Part shown: positions 1 through 7,660 of the stretch, piece after piece
How positions within the stretch are numbered: position 1 is the first letter of the stretch
Layout of the letters: the number at the start of each line of letters is the position of its first letter
Assembly (NCBI GenBank): GCA_964540965.1
Contig: CAZIOT010000006.1
Location: 1 to 64,000 of the forward strand
DNA from: JADYZU01 sp964540965
GTDB taxonomy: Bacteria > Pseudomonadota > Alphaproteobacteria > Rhodobacterales > Rhodobacteraceae
Direction of reading: 5' to 3'
DNA: 64,000 nucleotides
The notes under the pieces: model-generated
Told to the model about the DNA's origin: nothing
The model's database searches: none
Seen by the model: only the letters and a program-made list of their open reading frames with translations
Position numbers and translations under genes: made by a program

Positions 1-37
1 CTGCCTCCAGCAGCTTGACACAGCTTCAAGAGACAAG

Positions 38-131
38 GGTGGGCAACCGCCCACCGCCCCCGTGGTGCGTGTCCGGGGCGAGGGGAGCCCGCCCTCATCC
101 CGGCGGTCGGACCGGTGGGCGGTTGCCCACC
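38..131. repeat. REP-like palindrome doublet (BIME-like)
   Basis: Two hairpins, at 38-55 and 114-131, each have GGTGGGC/GCCCACC arms and a 4-base loop. The second is the exact reverse complement of the first over 18 bases and continues into CCTACG. About 58 bp lie between them, so the pair forms an inverted doublet like the bacterial interspersed mosaic elements built from REP sequences. The same core recurs at several other gene ends in this window. No gene is seen in bases 1-301; the remainder is the presumed leader of the next gene. Confidence 0.75.
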
Positions 132-301
132 CTACGTCGCACGCTTCCCCTTTGAATCCCGCCCCTTCCCCCGACGAATGCCCATTTTTCAGGCAGCCTT
201 TCCGCCGCCCCGCGTCACTTCCCCCGCCCTCAAAATTTATCGTTTGGTCAAATTTCAGACCTGTGCCAATCTCGGGCAAACGTGCACGAGGGAGCCAGAC
301 C

Positions 302-1630
302 ATGTCCAGCCCGCTGACTCCGGGGATCGTCCCCGGCCGACTGCCAGCCGAGGCGCTTGCCCGCAACTTCTCGGACCACGAGCCGCCCCTTGACCGGCAC
401 GAGGCCGCGGTTGCCGCCGACCGCTGCTATTTCTGCCACGATGCGCCCTGCATCACTGCCTGTCCCACTTCGATCGACATCCCGCTGTTCATCCGCCAGA
501 TCGCGACCGGCACGCCGGATGCGGCGGCAAAGACGATCTGGAGCCAGAACATCCTTGGCGGCATGTGCGCCCGCGTCTGCCCGACCGAGCAATTGTGCGA
601 GGAAGCCTGCGTTCGCGAGGCGGCCGAGGGCAAGCCGGTCGAGATCGGGCGGCTGCAGCGTTATGCCACCGACGGCGCCATGGCGCAGGGCCAGCCCTTT
701 GCCCGGGCGCCGCGCACCGGCAAAAGGGTGGCGGTGGTCGGCGCCGGGCCGGCCGGCCTGTCGGCGGCGCACCGGCTGGCCATGCACGGCCATGACGTGA
801 CGGTGTTCGACGCCCGGGCCAAGGCCGGCGGCCTGAACGAATACGGTATCGCCACCTACAAGGCCACGAACGGTTTCGCCCAACGCGAGGTCGACTGGCT
901 TTTGTCCATCGGCGGCATCGCCGTCGATACCGGCAAGACGCTGGGCGTGCATTTCACGCTGGACGACCTGCGGGCCGATTTCGACGCGGTGTTCCTGGGC
1001 ATGGGCCTTGCCGGCGTCAACGCGCTGCGGGCCGAGGGCGAGGAGCGGGCAGGGGTCGACAATGCCGTCGATTTCATCGCCGGCCTGCGCCAGTCGGACG
1101 ACCGGGCGCAGGTGGCCATCGGCCGCGACGTGGTGGTGATCGGCGGCGGGATGACCGCGGTGGACGCCGCCGTGCAATCGCGGCTGCTCGGGGCCGAAAA
1201 CGTCACCATCGTCTATCGCCGCGGTCAGGACCGCATGTCGGCCTCGGGCTATGAACAGCACCACGCCACCAGCGCCGGCGTGCGGATCGTCACCCATGCC
1301 GCGCCCCGGGCTGTGCATGGCAACGGCCATGTGACCGAGGTCGAGTTCGAATACATGACCGAAGGGCCGGCCGGCCTGACCGGCACGGGCGAGACCTTCC
1401 GCCTCAAAGCCGATCAGGTGTTCAAGGCCATCGGGCAAAGCCTGTCGGGCGCACCCGAGGGCATCCGCATCGAAGGCGGCAAGATCGCGGTCGAGGGCCC
1501 GGGCCGTACCTCGGTCCCCGGCGTCTGGGCCGGCGGCGACTGCGCGAGCGGCGGCGACGACCTGACGGTGACCGCCGTGGCCGAGGGGCGCGACGCGGCG
1601 GAGGATATTCACCGGATGCTGGTGGGGTAG
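302..1630 (+). CDS. preT: NAD-dependent dihydropyrimidine dehydrogenase subunit PreT
   Basis: Flavoprotein subunit (442 aa) of the bacterial enzyme that reduces uracil and thymine with NADH, the first step of reductive pyrimidine breakdown. It belongs to the glutamate-synthase small-subunit-like family. The N-terminus has two 4Fe-4S cysteine sets (Cys42, 45, 50, 54 and Cys89, 93, 99, 103). An FAD-binding VGAGPAG follows at about residue 146, and a second NAD(P)-binding VVIGGGMTAVDAA sits near residue 280. I chose the ATG at 302 because the family begins there and upstream in-frame codons run through the palindromic leader. The catalytic partner preA lies 1.5 kb downstream, separated by three unrelated genes, which is unusual because the two are normally adjacent. 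Family assignment is firm; substrate is from family knowledge. Confidence 0.93.
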   Translation: MSSPLTPGIVPGRLPAEALARNFSDHEPPLDRHEAAVAADRCYFCHDAPCITACPTSIDIPLFIRQIATGTPDAAAKTIWSQNILGGMCARVCPTEQLCEEACVREAAEGKPVEIGRLQRYATDGAMAQGQPFARAPRTGKRVAVVGAGPAGLSAAHRLAMHGHDVTVFDARAKAGGLNEYGIATYKATNGFAQREVDWLLSIGGIAVDTGKTLGVHFTLDDLRADFDAVFLGMGLAGVNALRAEGEERAGVDNAVDFIAGLRQSDDRAQVAIGRDVVVIGGGMTAVDAAVQSRLLGAENVTIVYRRGQDRMSASGYEQHHATSAGVRIVTHAAPRAVHGNGHVTEVEFEYMTEGPAGLTGTGETFRLKADQVFKAIGQSLSGAPEGIRIEGGKIAVEGPGRTSVPGVWAGGDCASGGDDLTVTAVAEGRDAAEDIHRMLVG

Positions 1631-1633
1631 GGG

Positions 1634-2296
1634 ATGGCGCGCAACCGCAATTCCTTTGATCTGGTGGGCGACGGCGATGACGTCGATGTCGTTCGGGCCA
1701 CCGAACAGACCTTTGGCATCGCCATCACCGATGTTGAGAGTGAGCGGGTCATTACCTTCGGCGACCTCCTCGATCTGGTCGAACGCAAGGTCGCGGCCCC
1801 CGCCGCAGGCGCCTGTCTTCTGCGTCATGCGTTTTCCGATCTACGCGGCCGGACCCCCGATATGGCCCGGTTGCGTCCGTCGACGCCGCTTGAGTCCATC
1901 GGGGAAGGGGTCCGCAGCCGGTGGTTCGTGGAAGATGACACCGGCCGGACCGGCATTTCTGGCTGGGTGGCACTGCCGGGTGCCGTCGCGGCCTTCCTTG
2001 TCTGGGCCGTTTACCAGATTGCGGGGGGGCTGGGTGTCGCGGGCCTGCTGGTGTTCGTCCTTGTGACCACCGTGCAAAGCGTCCGCGCGCGCCGCCCGCC
2101 GCCGCAGACGGTGGGCGCGTTGCTGCGCTCCCGCTTCCACAGCCTCTATCCCGACCTGCGCCGCCGCCTTGGTCCCGGCCTGCCGTCCGACCGCCGGCAG
2201 GCGCTCGAATCCCTCTGCCGCGAGGTCTCGGACCATGGCGGGCCGGTCAATCGCGACACGACCTTCTTTTCCCACGTCCTTCCGGCGCGGGGGTGA
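1634..2296 (+). CDS. Uncharacterised membrane protein with acyl-carrier-like N-terminus
   Basis: A 220 aa protein starting 3 bases after preT, so probably cotranscribed. Residues 10-55 resemble the second half of an acyl carrier protein fold (pattern ATEQTFGI, ITDVESE, ITFGDLLDLVE). The DSL serine that carries phosphopantetheine is absent: the matching stretch reads GDDVDVV. Residues about 115-150 hold one long or two short hydrophobic segments. A basic cytosolic-looking tail with a second small helical region (RRQALESLCREVS) follows. A degenerate ACP domain tethered to the membrane could be a protein-docking module, but that is inference; I do not recognise a characterised family. Confidence 0.7.
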   Translation: MARNRNSFDLVGDGDDVDVVRATEQTFGIAITDVESERVITFGDLLDLVERKVAAPAAGACLLRHAFSDLRGRTPDMARLRPSTPLESIGEGVRSRWFVEDDTGRTGISGWVALPGAVAAFLVWAVYQIAGGLGVAGLLVFVLVTTVQSVRARRPPPQTVGALLRSRFHSLYPDLRRRLGPGLPSDRRQALESLCREVSDHGGPVNRDTTFFSHVLPARG

Positions 2297-2378
2297 CGAT
2301 GCCGCGCCGTTCCACGCAACAGGGGATGACCCGCCAGCCCGCCCGGTACTGGCGGTCGCCCCATGGCCGGGGGCGGGC

Positions 2379-2699
2379 ATGATCGGGCGCCTTGCCCTGA
2401 CCGCTACCCTCTCGCTTGCCACAGCGGCCGCCGCCGATGGCCGCCGTTTCGAGTCCATCGACCTGCGCCGGGTCGATCCCGGCGAGACCGTCGCCCGCAC
2501 CGTGACCTGCGACCGTGGCGAGGTGGCGGTCGGCGGCGGCTGGCGCTTTACCGGCATTCCCGACGACCAGGTGGTCTGGCTGGTCCATGACAACTACCCG
2601 ACCGACGAGGGCGCCTGGCGCTTCGTCCTCCAGAACGTCAGCGCCCGCACCCAGCCGTTGCGCGCCTTCCTGTATGTGTTCTGCAGGGAGGTGAACTGA
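2379..2699 (+). CDS. Small secreted protein of unknown function
   Basis: A 106 aa protein with an N-terminal signal peptide (MIGRLALTATLSLATAAAADG, likely cleaved after AAA). The mature part is mostly beta-like, with two cysteines (CDRGEVAVGGGW and FCREVN at the C-terminus) that could form a disulphide in the periplasm. An in-frame ATG at 2319 would extend it, but only the start at 2379 gives a signal peptide. The next gene begins one base after its stop, so the two are likely translated from one message. No family recognised. Confidence 0.65.
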   Translation: MIGRLALTATLSLATAAAADGRRFESIDLRRVDPGETVARTVTCDRGEVAVGGGWRFTGIPDDQVVWLVHDNYPTDEGAWRFVLQNVSARTQPLRAFLYVFCREVN

Positions 2700-2700
2700 C

Positions 2701-3081
2701 ATGCTCAGGCGGATCAATTTCCAGACCCTGCCGGTGCGAGACTTTGCCCGCGCCCGCGATTTCTATCGCGACCGGCTGGGGATGGTGGTGCAGACCGACG
2801 CGCCCTATGGCGACAGCCGCTGGATCTTCATGGCGATTCCCGGTGCCGACACGATGCTGCATTTCGGCGCGCCCGAGGAAATCCAGATCAAGCCCGGCAC
2901 CCCGGCGCTGTGCCTTGTCTGCGATGATGTCGATGCCGAGGTCGCGCGCCTGCGGGCCGAGGGCGTGACCATCCACGCCGGCCCCGCCGATGCCGAATGG
3001 CAGCCCGGCGTGCGCTGGGCGCTGCTGCATGACAGCGAAGACAACCTGATCCTGATCCAGTCCAGCATTCACGAAACATGA
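2701..3081 (+). CDS. VOC-superfamily (glyoxalase/bleomycin resistance-like) protein
   Basis: A 126 aa single-domain protein of the vicinal oxygen chelate fold. It opens with the typical first strand and helix (FQTLPVRDFARARDFYRDRLGM), then a dipping beta pattern, and ends with a second half-motif (GVRWALLHDSEDNLILIQ). Members bind a divalent metal and act as lyases, dioxygenases or sequestering proteins; the substrate here cannot be told. It lies between preT and preA and ends 44 bp before preA, so it may belong to the same transcript. Confidence 0.85.
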   Translation: MLRRINFQTLPVRDFARARDFYRDRLGMVVQTDAPYGDSRWIFMAIPGADTMLHFGAPEEIQIKPGTPALCLVCDDVDAEVARLRAEGVTIHAGPADAEWQPGVRWALLHDSEDNLILIQSSIHET

Positions 3082-3125
3082 AAGGCGCGGCGGGCGACCG
3101 CCAACCCCAGAGGGAGACTAGCAAA

Positions 3126-4430
3126 ATGGCCAATCTCGCGACCGACTTCATCGGGATCAAGTCGCCGAACCCGTTCTGGCTGGCTTCGGCGCCGCCGACC
3201 GACAAGGAATACAACGTCCGCCGCGCCTTCGAGGCCGGCTGGGGCGGGGTGGTGTGGAAGACGCTGGGGTCGGAAGGGCCGCCGGTCGTCAACGTCAACG
3301 GCCCGCGCTATGGCGTGATCTATGGCGCCGACCGGCGGGTGCTGGGCATCAACAACATCGAACTCATCACCGACCGCCCGCTCGAGGTGAACCTGCGCGA
3401 GATCAAGTCGGTGAAACGCGATTATCCCGACCGCGCGCTCATCATCTCGCTCATGGTGCCCTGCGACGAGGAGTCGTGGAAGGACATCCTGCACCGGATC
3501 GAGGATACCGGGGCGGACGGGGTGGAGCTGAACTTTGGCTGCCCGCATGGCATGGCCGAACGCGGCATGGGATCGGCCGTGGGGCAGGTGCCGGAATATA
3601 TCGAGATGGTGACGCGCTGGGTGAAAAAGCACTCGCGCATGCCCTGCATCGTCAAGCTGACCCCGAACATCACCGATGTGCGCAAGCCGGCCGAGGCGGC
3701 GAAACGCGGCGGCGCGGATGCGGTGTCGCTCATCAACACGATCAATTCGATCACCAGCGTCGATCTGGACGATTTCGCGCCGGAGCCGACCATCGACGGC
3801 AAGGGCACCCATGGCGGCTATTGCGGCCCGGCGGTCAAGCCGATCGCGCTGAACATGGTGGCCGAAATCGCCCGCAACCCCGAAACCGCCGGCCTGCCGA
3901 TTTCCGGCATCGGCGGGGTGACCACATGGCGCGACGCGGCGGAATTCCTGACCTTGGGCGCCGGCAATGTGCAGGTCTGCACGGCGGCGATGACCTATGG
4001 CTTCAAGGTCGTGCAGGAAATGATCTCGGGCCTGTCGGACTACATGGACCGCAAGGGGTTCACCGAGGTCAGCCAGCTGTCGCGCCGCGCGGTGCCGAAT
4101 GTCACCGACTGGCAATACCTGAACCTCAACTACGTCACCAAGGCGCGGATCAATCAGGATTCTTGCATCAAATGCGGCCGCTGCTATGCCGCCTGCGAGG
4201 ATACCAGCCATCAGGCGATCTGGATGCATCCGGGCCGCGTGTTCGAGGTGAACGACGCCGAATGCGTCGCCTGCAATCTGTGCGTCGATGTCTGCCCGGT
4301 GGAAAACACCATCACGATGGAGCGGCTGGCCCAGGGCGCCGTCGATCCGCGGACGGGCCGGGTGGTGGGCGACTATGCCAACTGGACGACGCATCCGAAC
4401 AACCCGATGTCGCGGCAGGCGGCGGAATAG
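3126..4430 (+). CDS. preA: NAD-dependent dihydropyrimidine dehydrogenase subunit PreA
   Basis: Catalytic FMN subunit (434 aa) that, with PreT, converts uracil or thymine to the dihydropyrimidine in the cytoplasm. The first ~310 residues form a dihydroorotate-dehydrogenase-like TIM barrel (NGPRYG, ELNFGCPHG, GIGGVTTWRDA). The C-terminus carries two 4Fe-4S motifs, CIKCGRCYAAC near residue 347 and CVACNLCVDVCP near 379. Start chosen at the ATG behind AGGGAGA at 3126. No hydantoinase or beta-ureidopropionase gene follows here, so the rest of the pathway must be elsewhere. A doubled palindrome lies just after the stop. Confidence 0.95.
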   Translation: MANLATDFIGIKSPNPFWLASAPPTDKEYNVRRAFEAGWGGVVWKTLGSEGPPVVNVNGPRYGVIYGADRRVLGINNIELITDRPLEVNLREIKSVKRDYPDRALIISLMVPCDEESWKDILHRIEDTGADGVELNFGCPHGMAERGMGSAVGQVPEYIEMVTRWVKKHSRMPCIVKLTPNITDVRKPAEAAKRGGADAVSLINTINSITSVDLDDFAPEPTIDGKGTHGGYCGPAVKPIALNMVAEIARNPETAGLPISGIGGVTTWRDAAEFLTLGAGNVQVCTAAMTYGFKVVQEMISGLSDYMDRKGFTEVSQLSRRAVPNVTDWQYLNLNYVTKARINQDSCIKCGRCYAACEDTSHQAIWMHPGRVFEVNDAECVACNLCVDVCPVENTITMERLAQGAVDPRTGRVVGDYANWTTHPNNPMSRQAAE

Positions 4431-4431
4431 A

Positions 4432-4477
4432 GGAAATTCGCGAATTTCCCCTTGCTGCCGAAATTCGCGAATTTCGG
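4432..4477. repeat. Two tandem copies of the palindrome GAAATTCGCGAATTTC
   Basis: Perfect palindromes occur at 4432-4449 (18 bp, GG/CC ends) and 4458-4477 (20 bp, CCG/CGG ends), sharing the 16-base core. They fill the 48-bp gap between preA and the convergent exporter gene. Each can fold into a hairpin on either strand, so a bidirectional terminator is likely. The AT-rich core stands out in this GC-rich DNA. Confidence 0.75.
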
Positions 4478-4478
4478 C

Positions 4479-4898
4479 CTATTTCCTGCGGCTGATCCAG
4501 ACCCCTGTCAGGATCAGCACCACCCCGCCGGCGCGCATCAGGGTCGAACCCTCGGCGCCGCGCGCAAGGTCCATCGCCACGCCCGACAGCATCTGCCCGG
4601 CGATCAGCAGCACGCCGGTCATCACCGCGCCCAGCCGCGGGATCAGCCAGTTGCCGCCGGCGATGAAGATCACGCCCAAGGGGCCGCCGGCCCAGGCATA
4701 CCACGGCGCGCCGGCCAGCCCCTCGGGCCACAGCCCGCCGGCGACAAGGCCATAGGCCAGCAGCGCGGCGCAGCCGACCGCATGGTTCCAGAACGACGAC
4801 CCGAAGGCCGAGGTCGCCACCGCCAGCCGGCCGTTGATCTGCCGCGACAGGGTGATGAGGATTCCGGCGCCGAAGGCCAGCCCGACCATTGCCAGCAT
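4479..4898 (-). CDS. YdcZ/DUF606-type half-size DMT transporter (second of pair)
   Basis: A 139 aa inner-membrane protein with about five transmembrane helices, from the DUF606 (YdcZ) branch of the drug/metabolite transporter superfamily. Marks are GAGILITLSRQINGRLA and SSFWNHAVGCAALL near the N-terminus and LIAGQMLSGVAMD towards the end. Its ATG overlaps the stop of the upstream gene as TGATG, so the two are translationally coupled. Such half-length members usually work as dimers, and two adjacent genes suggest a heterodimeric exporter. Substrate unknown. Confidence 0.85.
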   Translation of the reverse strand: MLAMVGLAFGAGILITLSRQINGRLAVATSAFGSSFWNHAVGCAALLAYGLVAGGLWPEGLAGAPWYAWAGGPLGVIFIAGGNWLIPRLGAVMTGVLLIAGQMLSGVAMDLARGAEGSTLMRAGGVVLILTGVWISRRK

Positions 4899-5374
4899 CA
4901 GACCGCCCCCGCGAAGATGACCAGCATCGCCCCGGCAAGGATCAGCCCCAGCGCCGCCAGGTCGCGCGGCCCCGGCGCGCGGCGGGCCAGACCGAACAGG
5001 CCGAAACAGTCGCAGACCAGCCCGAACACCACCTGTCCGGCCAGCCCCAGCGCCAGAGTCCCGGTCAGCGCCAGCGCCGAATTGACCGTGACCGAGGACA
5101 GCATCACCGTCACCGCCCCCGACAGCCCACCCAGATAGGCCCAGAGCGGCGCCCGCCCGCCGCGGCGCGTGGCCCCGCGCAGCAGCAGCACCGCCAGCAC
5201 CAGCCCCGCGGCCACGGTCCCGGTGCCATGCGCGGCAAGCGAGGCGAAGAACGGCGTCGTATGCGCCGACATCACGCCGTTGAACAGCACCATGAAGGTC
5301 AGAAGCGCGCCGGTGGCCAGCGCGGCGGCAAGCTCGACCACGCGGGGACCGCGCGCGGGCAGGGGCTGGGTCAT
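4898..5374 (-). CDS. YdcZ/DUF606-type half-size DMT transporter (first of pair)
   Basis: A 158 aa membrane protein with about five predicted helices, including LVFGLVCDCFGLFGLA near residue 115. It belongs to the same DUF606 family as its downstream neighbour but is clearly diverged. It is the promoter-proximal gene of a two-gene operon joined by a one-base stop/start overlap. An N-terminal polar stretch (MTQPLPARGPR) precedes the first helix. Family knowledge supports small-molecule export; nothing here names the compound. Confidence 0.83.
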   Translation of the reverse strand: MTQPLPARGPRVVELAAALATGALLTFMVLFNGVMSAHTTPFFASLAAHGTGTVAAGLVLAVLLLRGATRRGGRAPLWAYLGGLSGAVTVMLSSVTVNSALALTGTLALGLAGQVVFGLVCDCFGLFGLARRAPGPRDLAALGLILAGAMLVIFAGAV

Positions 5375-5509
5375 GAGGGTTCTGGCAGGGGGTTCCGGGT
5401 TTCACCGCCATAAGGCCGCAATTCCGGCGGGATGCAATCCGATTGTCAGAGCGGAACGCCGGCCCTATCACGGGGCGCAGGGTGGCGCGATCGGGCGAGG
5501 GGACAAGGC

Positions 5510-6424
5510 ATGGCGGCTTCAAAGACAGTGGCACTGGCGGCCGTTCTTCTGGCCTGTGCCGTCCCGGCCCTTGCGCAGGACCGGGTGACGCTGGGCTATG
5601 GCCGGCTCTTCACCAACGACTACATCGGCGACGGCCACGACCGCTGGCGGACCGGATCCTACAACTATTCGGTGATCCGGGGCACGCAATGGTCAGGCAG
5701 CCTGCCGGACCATTTGGGCGAGATCCTTGAATACCGCTTCCGCTCGGACATCATCGCGCCGATGCGGGTCGCCGGCGGCACGGTGGACCGGCCCTATGCC
5801 TCGCGCCTGTCCTTTGGCGTGCATACCCAGGCCGCCTTCGGCCCGGTCGAGGTCAGCCTGGGCGGCGATCTGGTCGCCCTTGGCCCGCAGACCGGGCTTG
5901 GCGACCTGCAGGAATGGTATCACGACACCTTCGGCTATTCCGGGCCGCACGGGCTCGGGTCGGAAATCGACAATGCCATCCGCCTGACCGCCACGGCCGA
6001 GGCTGCCTGGCCGCTGCGCCTCTCCGACACCGTGACGATCCGCCCCTTTGCCGAACTTCAGGTCGGCGGGGTCGAGGACACGGCGCGGGTCGGCGCCGAT
6101 CTGGTCTGGGGCAGGGTCGGCCAATCGGACCTTGTGGTCCGCGACATGGCGACGGGCCATCTGATCCGCGCCGTCGAGGGGCCGGCCGCCGGCTTTGCCC
6201 TGGTCGCCGGTGCCGATTGGACACAGGTTGGAAACAGTATCTACCTGCCCGAGGACGAGGGTTTTGCCGCGGTGGATGAACGCTGGCGCACAAGACTTGG
6301 TGTTCATTGGCAAATGGCGCCCAAGACCTCGTTCTTCTACGGGCTCACTTACCTGTCCGAGGAATTCGAGGGCCAGGACGAAGGCCAGCTCCTGGGATCA
6401 CTGAAGCTGAATTTCAACTTCTGA
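5510..6424 (+). CDS. LpxR-like outer-membrane lipid A deacylase family protein (DUF2219)
   Basis: A 304 aa protein with a cleavable signal peptide (residues 1-23, ending ALAQ) followed by alternating beta strands and a C-terminal phenylalanine (LNFNF), as in outer-membrane barrels. It shows the LpxR family pattern: FTNDYIGDGHDRWRTGSY at the start, RPYASRLSFG, and LGDLQEWYHDTFG then GSEIDN. LpxR removes the 3'-acyloxyacyl chain of lipid A using a catalytic His/Ser pair and calcium. His145 in EWYHD fits the expected position, but I cannot confirm every residue. Monocistronic in appearance. Confidence 0.78.
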   Translation: MAASKTVALAAVLLACAVPALAQDRVTLGYGRLFTNDYIGDGHDRWRTGSYNYSVIRGTQWSGSLPDHLGEILEYRFRSDIIAPMRVAGGTVDRPYASRLSFGVHTQAAFGPVEVSLGGDLVALGPQTGLGDLQEWYHDTFGYSGPHGLGSEIDNAIRLTATAEAAWPLRLSDTVTIRPFAELQVGGVEDTARVGADLVWGRVGQSDLVVRDMATGHLIRAVEGPAAGFALVAGADWTQVGNSIYLPEDEGFAAVDERWRTRLGVHWQMAPKTSFFYGLTYLSEEFEGQDEGQLLGSLKLNFNF

Positions 6425-6538
6425 ATAAATAGTTAACGCTCGTTGTTGAAGTAGCTTGCCAGCCCTGATTCGGCGCTGCTAACCAGTAGGCGCAAATCCG
6501 CGCAAAGACGCGGGGGCAGATGAGGCAGGCATACGGGA

Positions 6539-7603
6539 ATGGAAACGGGCCATCGGGCTACGTTCGTCATCTCCTGGTCGCAAACGGAACTGGACGGCAC
6601 CTGGTCGGCGCCGGTCGATGCCCTGCGCACGGGCGTCACCTGGAGCTGGACCGGCGAGGCCGTGCGGGTCGACGGACCAGCGGAAGTGCTGCCGCTGGGC
6701 GAAGCGACGGGCATGACAGAACTGCGCCGCCACGCGGCGCAATCGGTGCGACGGCTGTTGCGCGCCGTCAATGCTGGCAGCACCCGGATTGACGCCGCGG
6801 AACCGGCGGCACCCTTGTTCGAACGCGGTTTCACCGTCACCGACGGGCGCCGCACCTGGACCGTGACCATCGTCGACACCCGCGAGGGGCAGCCGCCGCT
6901 GATCATGTTCGTCGGCGACCTGCCGCCGCGCCATGTCGAATACTGGATCGTCAGCCACAACCTTGACCTGACCCCGCGCGAAACCCTGGGCGAGGCGCAG
7001 GGCGGCGTGATCTGCTTTACCCCCGGCACCATGATCCTGTGCGAGGACGGGCCGCGCCCGGTCGAGACGCTGACCGAGGGCACGCGGCTGCAGACCAAGG
7101 ACAGCGGCTGCGAAGAGGTGGTGTGGATCGGCAGGCGACGGGTCAGCGGCGCGCGGCTGTTCGCGATGCCGCATCTGGCGCCGGTGCGGCTGCGCGAAGG
7201 CGCGCTTGACCTAGGCGTGCCCGATGCCGGCCTCCTGGTCTCGCCCGACCACCGCGTCGTGCTGCGCGGCGCCCGCGCCCGCGCGCTGTTCAATGCCGAA
7301 GAGGTGCTGGTCGCCGCCCGCGACCTTGTCAACGGCAGCACCATCACCGTGGACCGCGCGCTGCGCGAGGTGACCTATATCCACCTGCTGCTGCCGCGCC
7401 ACCAGATCGTCTTTGCCAATGCGGTCGAAACCGAAAGCTTTCACCCCGCCAGCGCGGCGCTGGGGACGATGGAGGATGGAGAGCTTGCCCGGCTGCTGTC
7501 CCGCCTGCCCGATGCCGCAAGCGACCCGCATTCCTACGGTGCCTTTGCCCGCCGGGTGCTGTCGCAAAGCGAAGCCGCCATCGTCACCCATGACGCCGCC
7601 TGA
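6539..7603 (+). CDS. Hint-domain (Hedgehog/intein fold) protein
   Basis: A 354 aa protein. Residues ~160-310 form a Hint domain: CFTPGTMILCEDGPRPVETL at its start, then VSPDHRVVL and HQIVFANAVETESFHP at its end. The N-terminal ~155 residues are beta-rich and not recognised. Hint domains self-splice or self-cleave. Here the first block has Cys (CFTPGT) and the distal part has His, but no usual C-terminal HN splice junction is seen, so cleavage rather than splicing is the more likely activity, if any. Such stand-alone Hint proteins are frequent in this bacterial family; their role is unclear. The start ATG follows a weak CGGGA. Confidence 0.8.
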   Translation: METGHRATFVISWSQTELDGTWSAPVDALRTGVTWSWTGEAVRVDGPAEVLPLGEATGMTELRRHAAQSVRRLLRAVNAGSTRIDAAEPAAPLFERGFTVTDGRRTWTVTIVDTREGQPPLIMFVGDLPPRHVEYWIVSHNLDLTPRETLGEAQGGVICFTPGTMILCEDGPRPVETLTEGTRLQTKDSGCEEVVWIGRRRVSGARLFAMPHLAPVRLREGALDLGVPDAGLLVSPDHRVVLRGARARALFNAEEVLVAARDLVNGSTITVDRALREVTYIHLLLPRHQIVFANAVETESFHPASAALGTMEDGELARLLSRLPDAASDPHSYGAFARRVLSQSEAAIVTHDAA

Positions 7604-7660
7604 TCTGGCCGGCGCGGCGAGGGGCTGATAGGCAGGCAAAGACCCTGACCGGAGCCCCGC

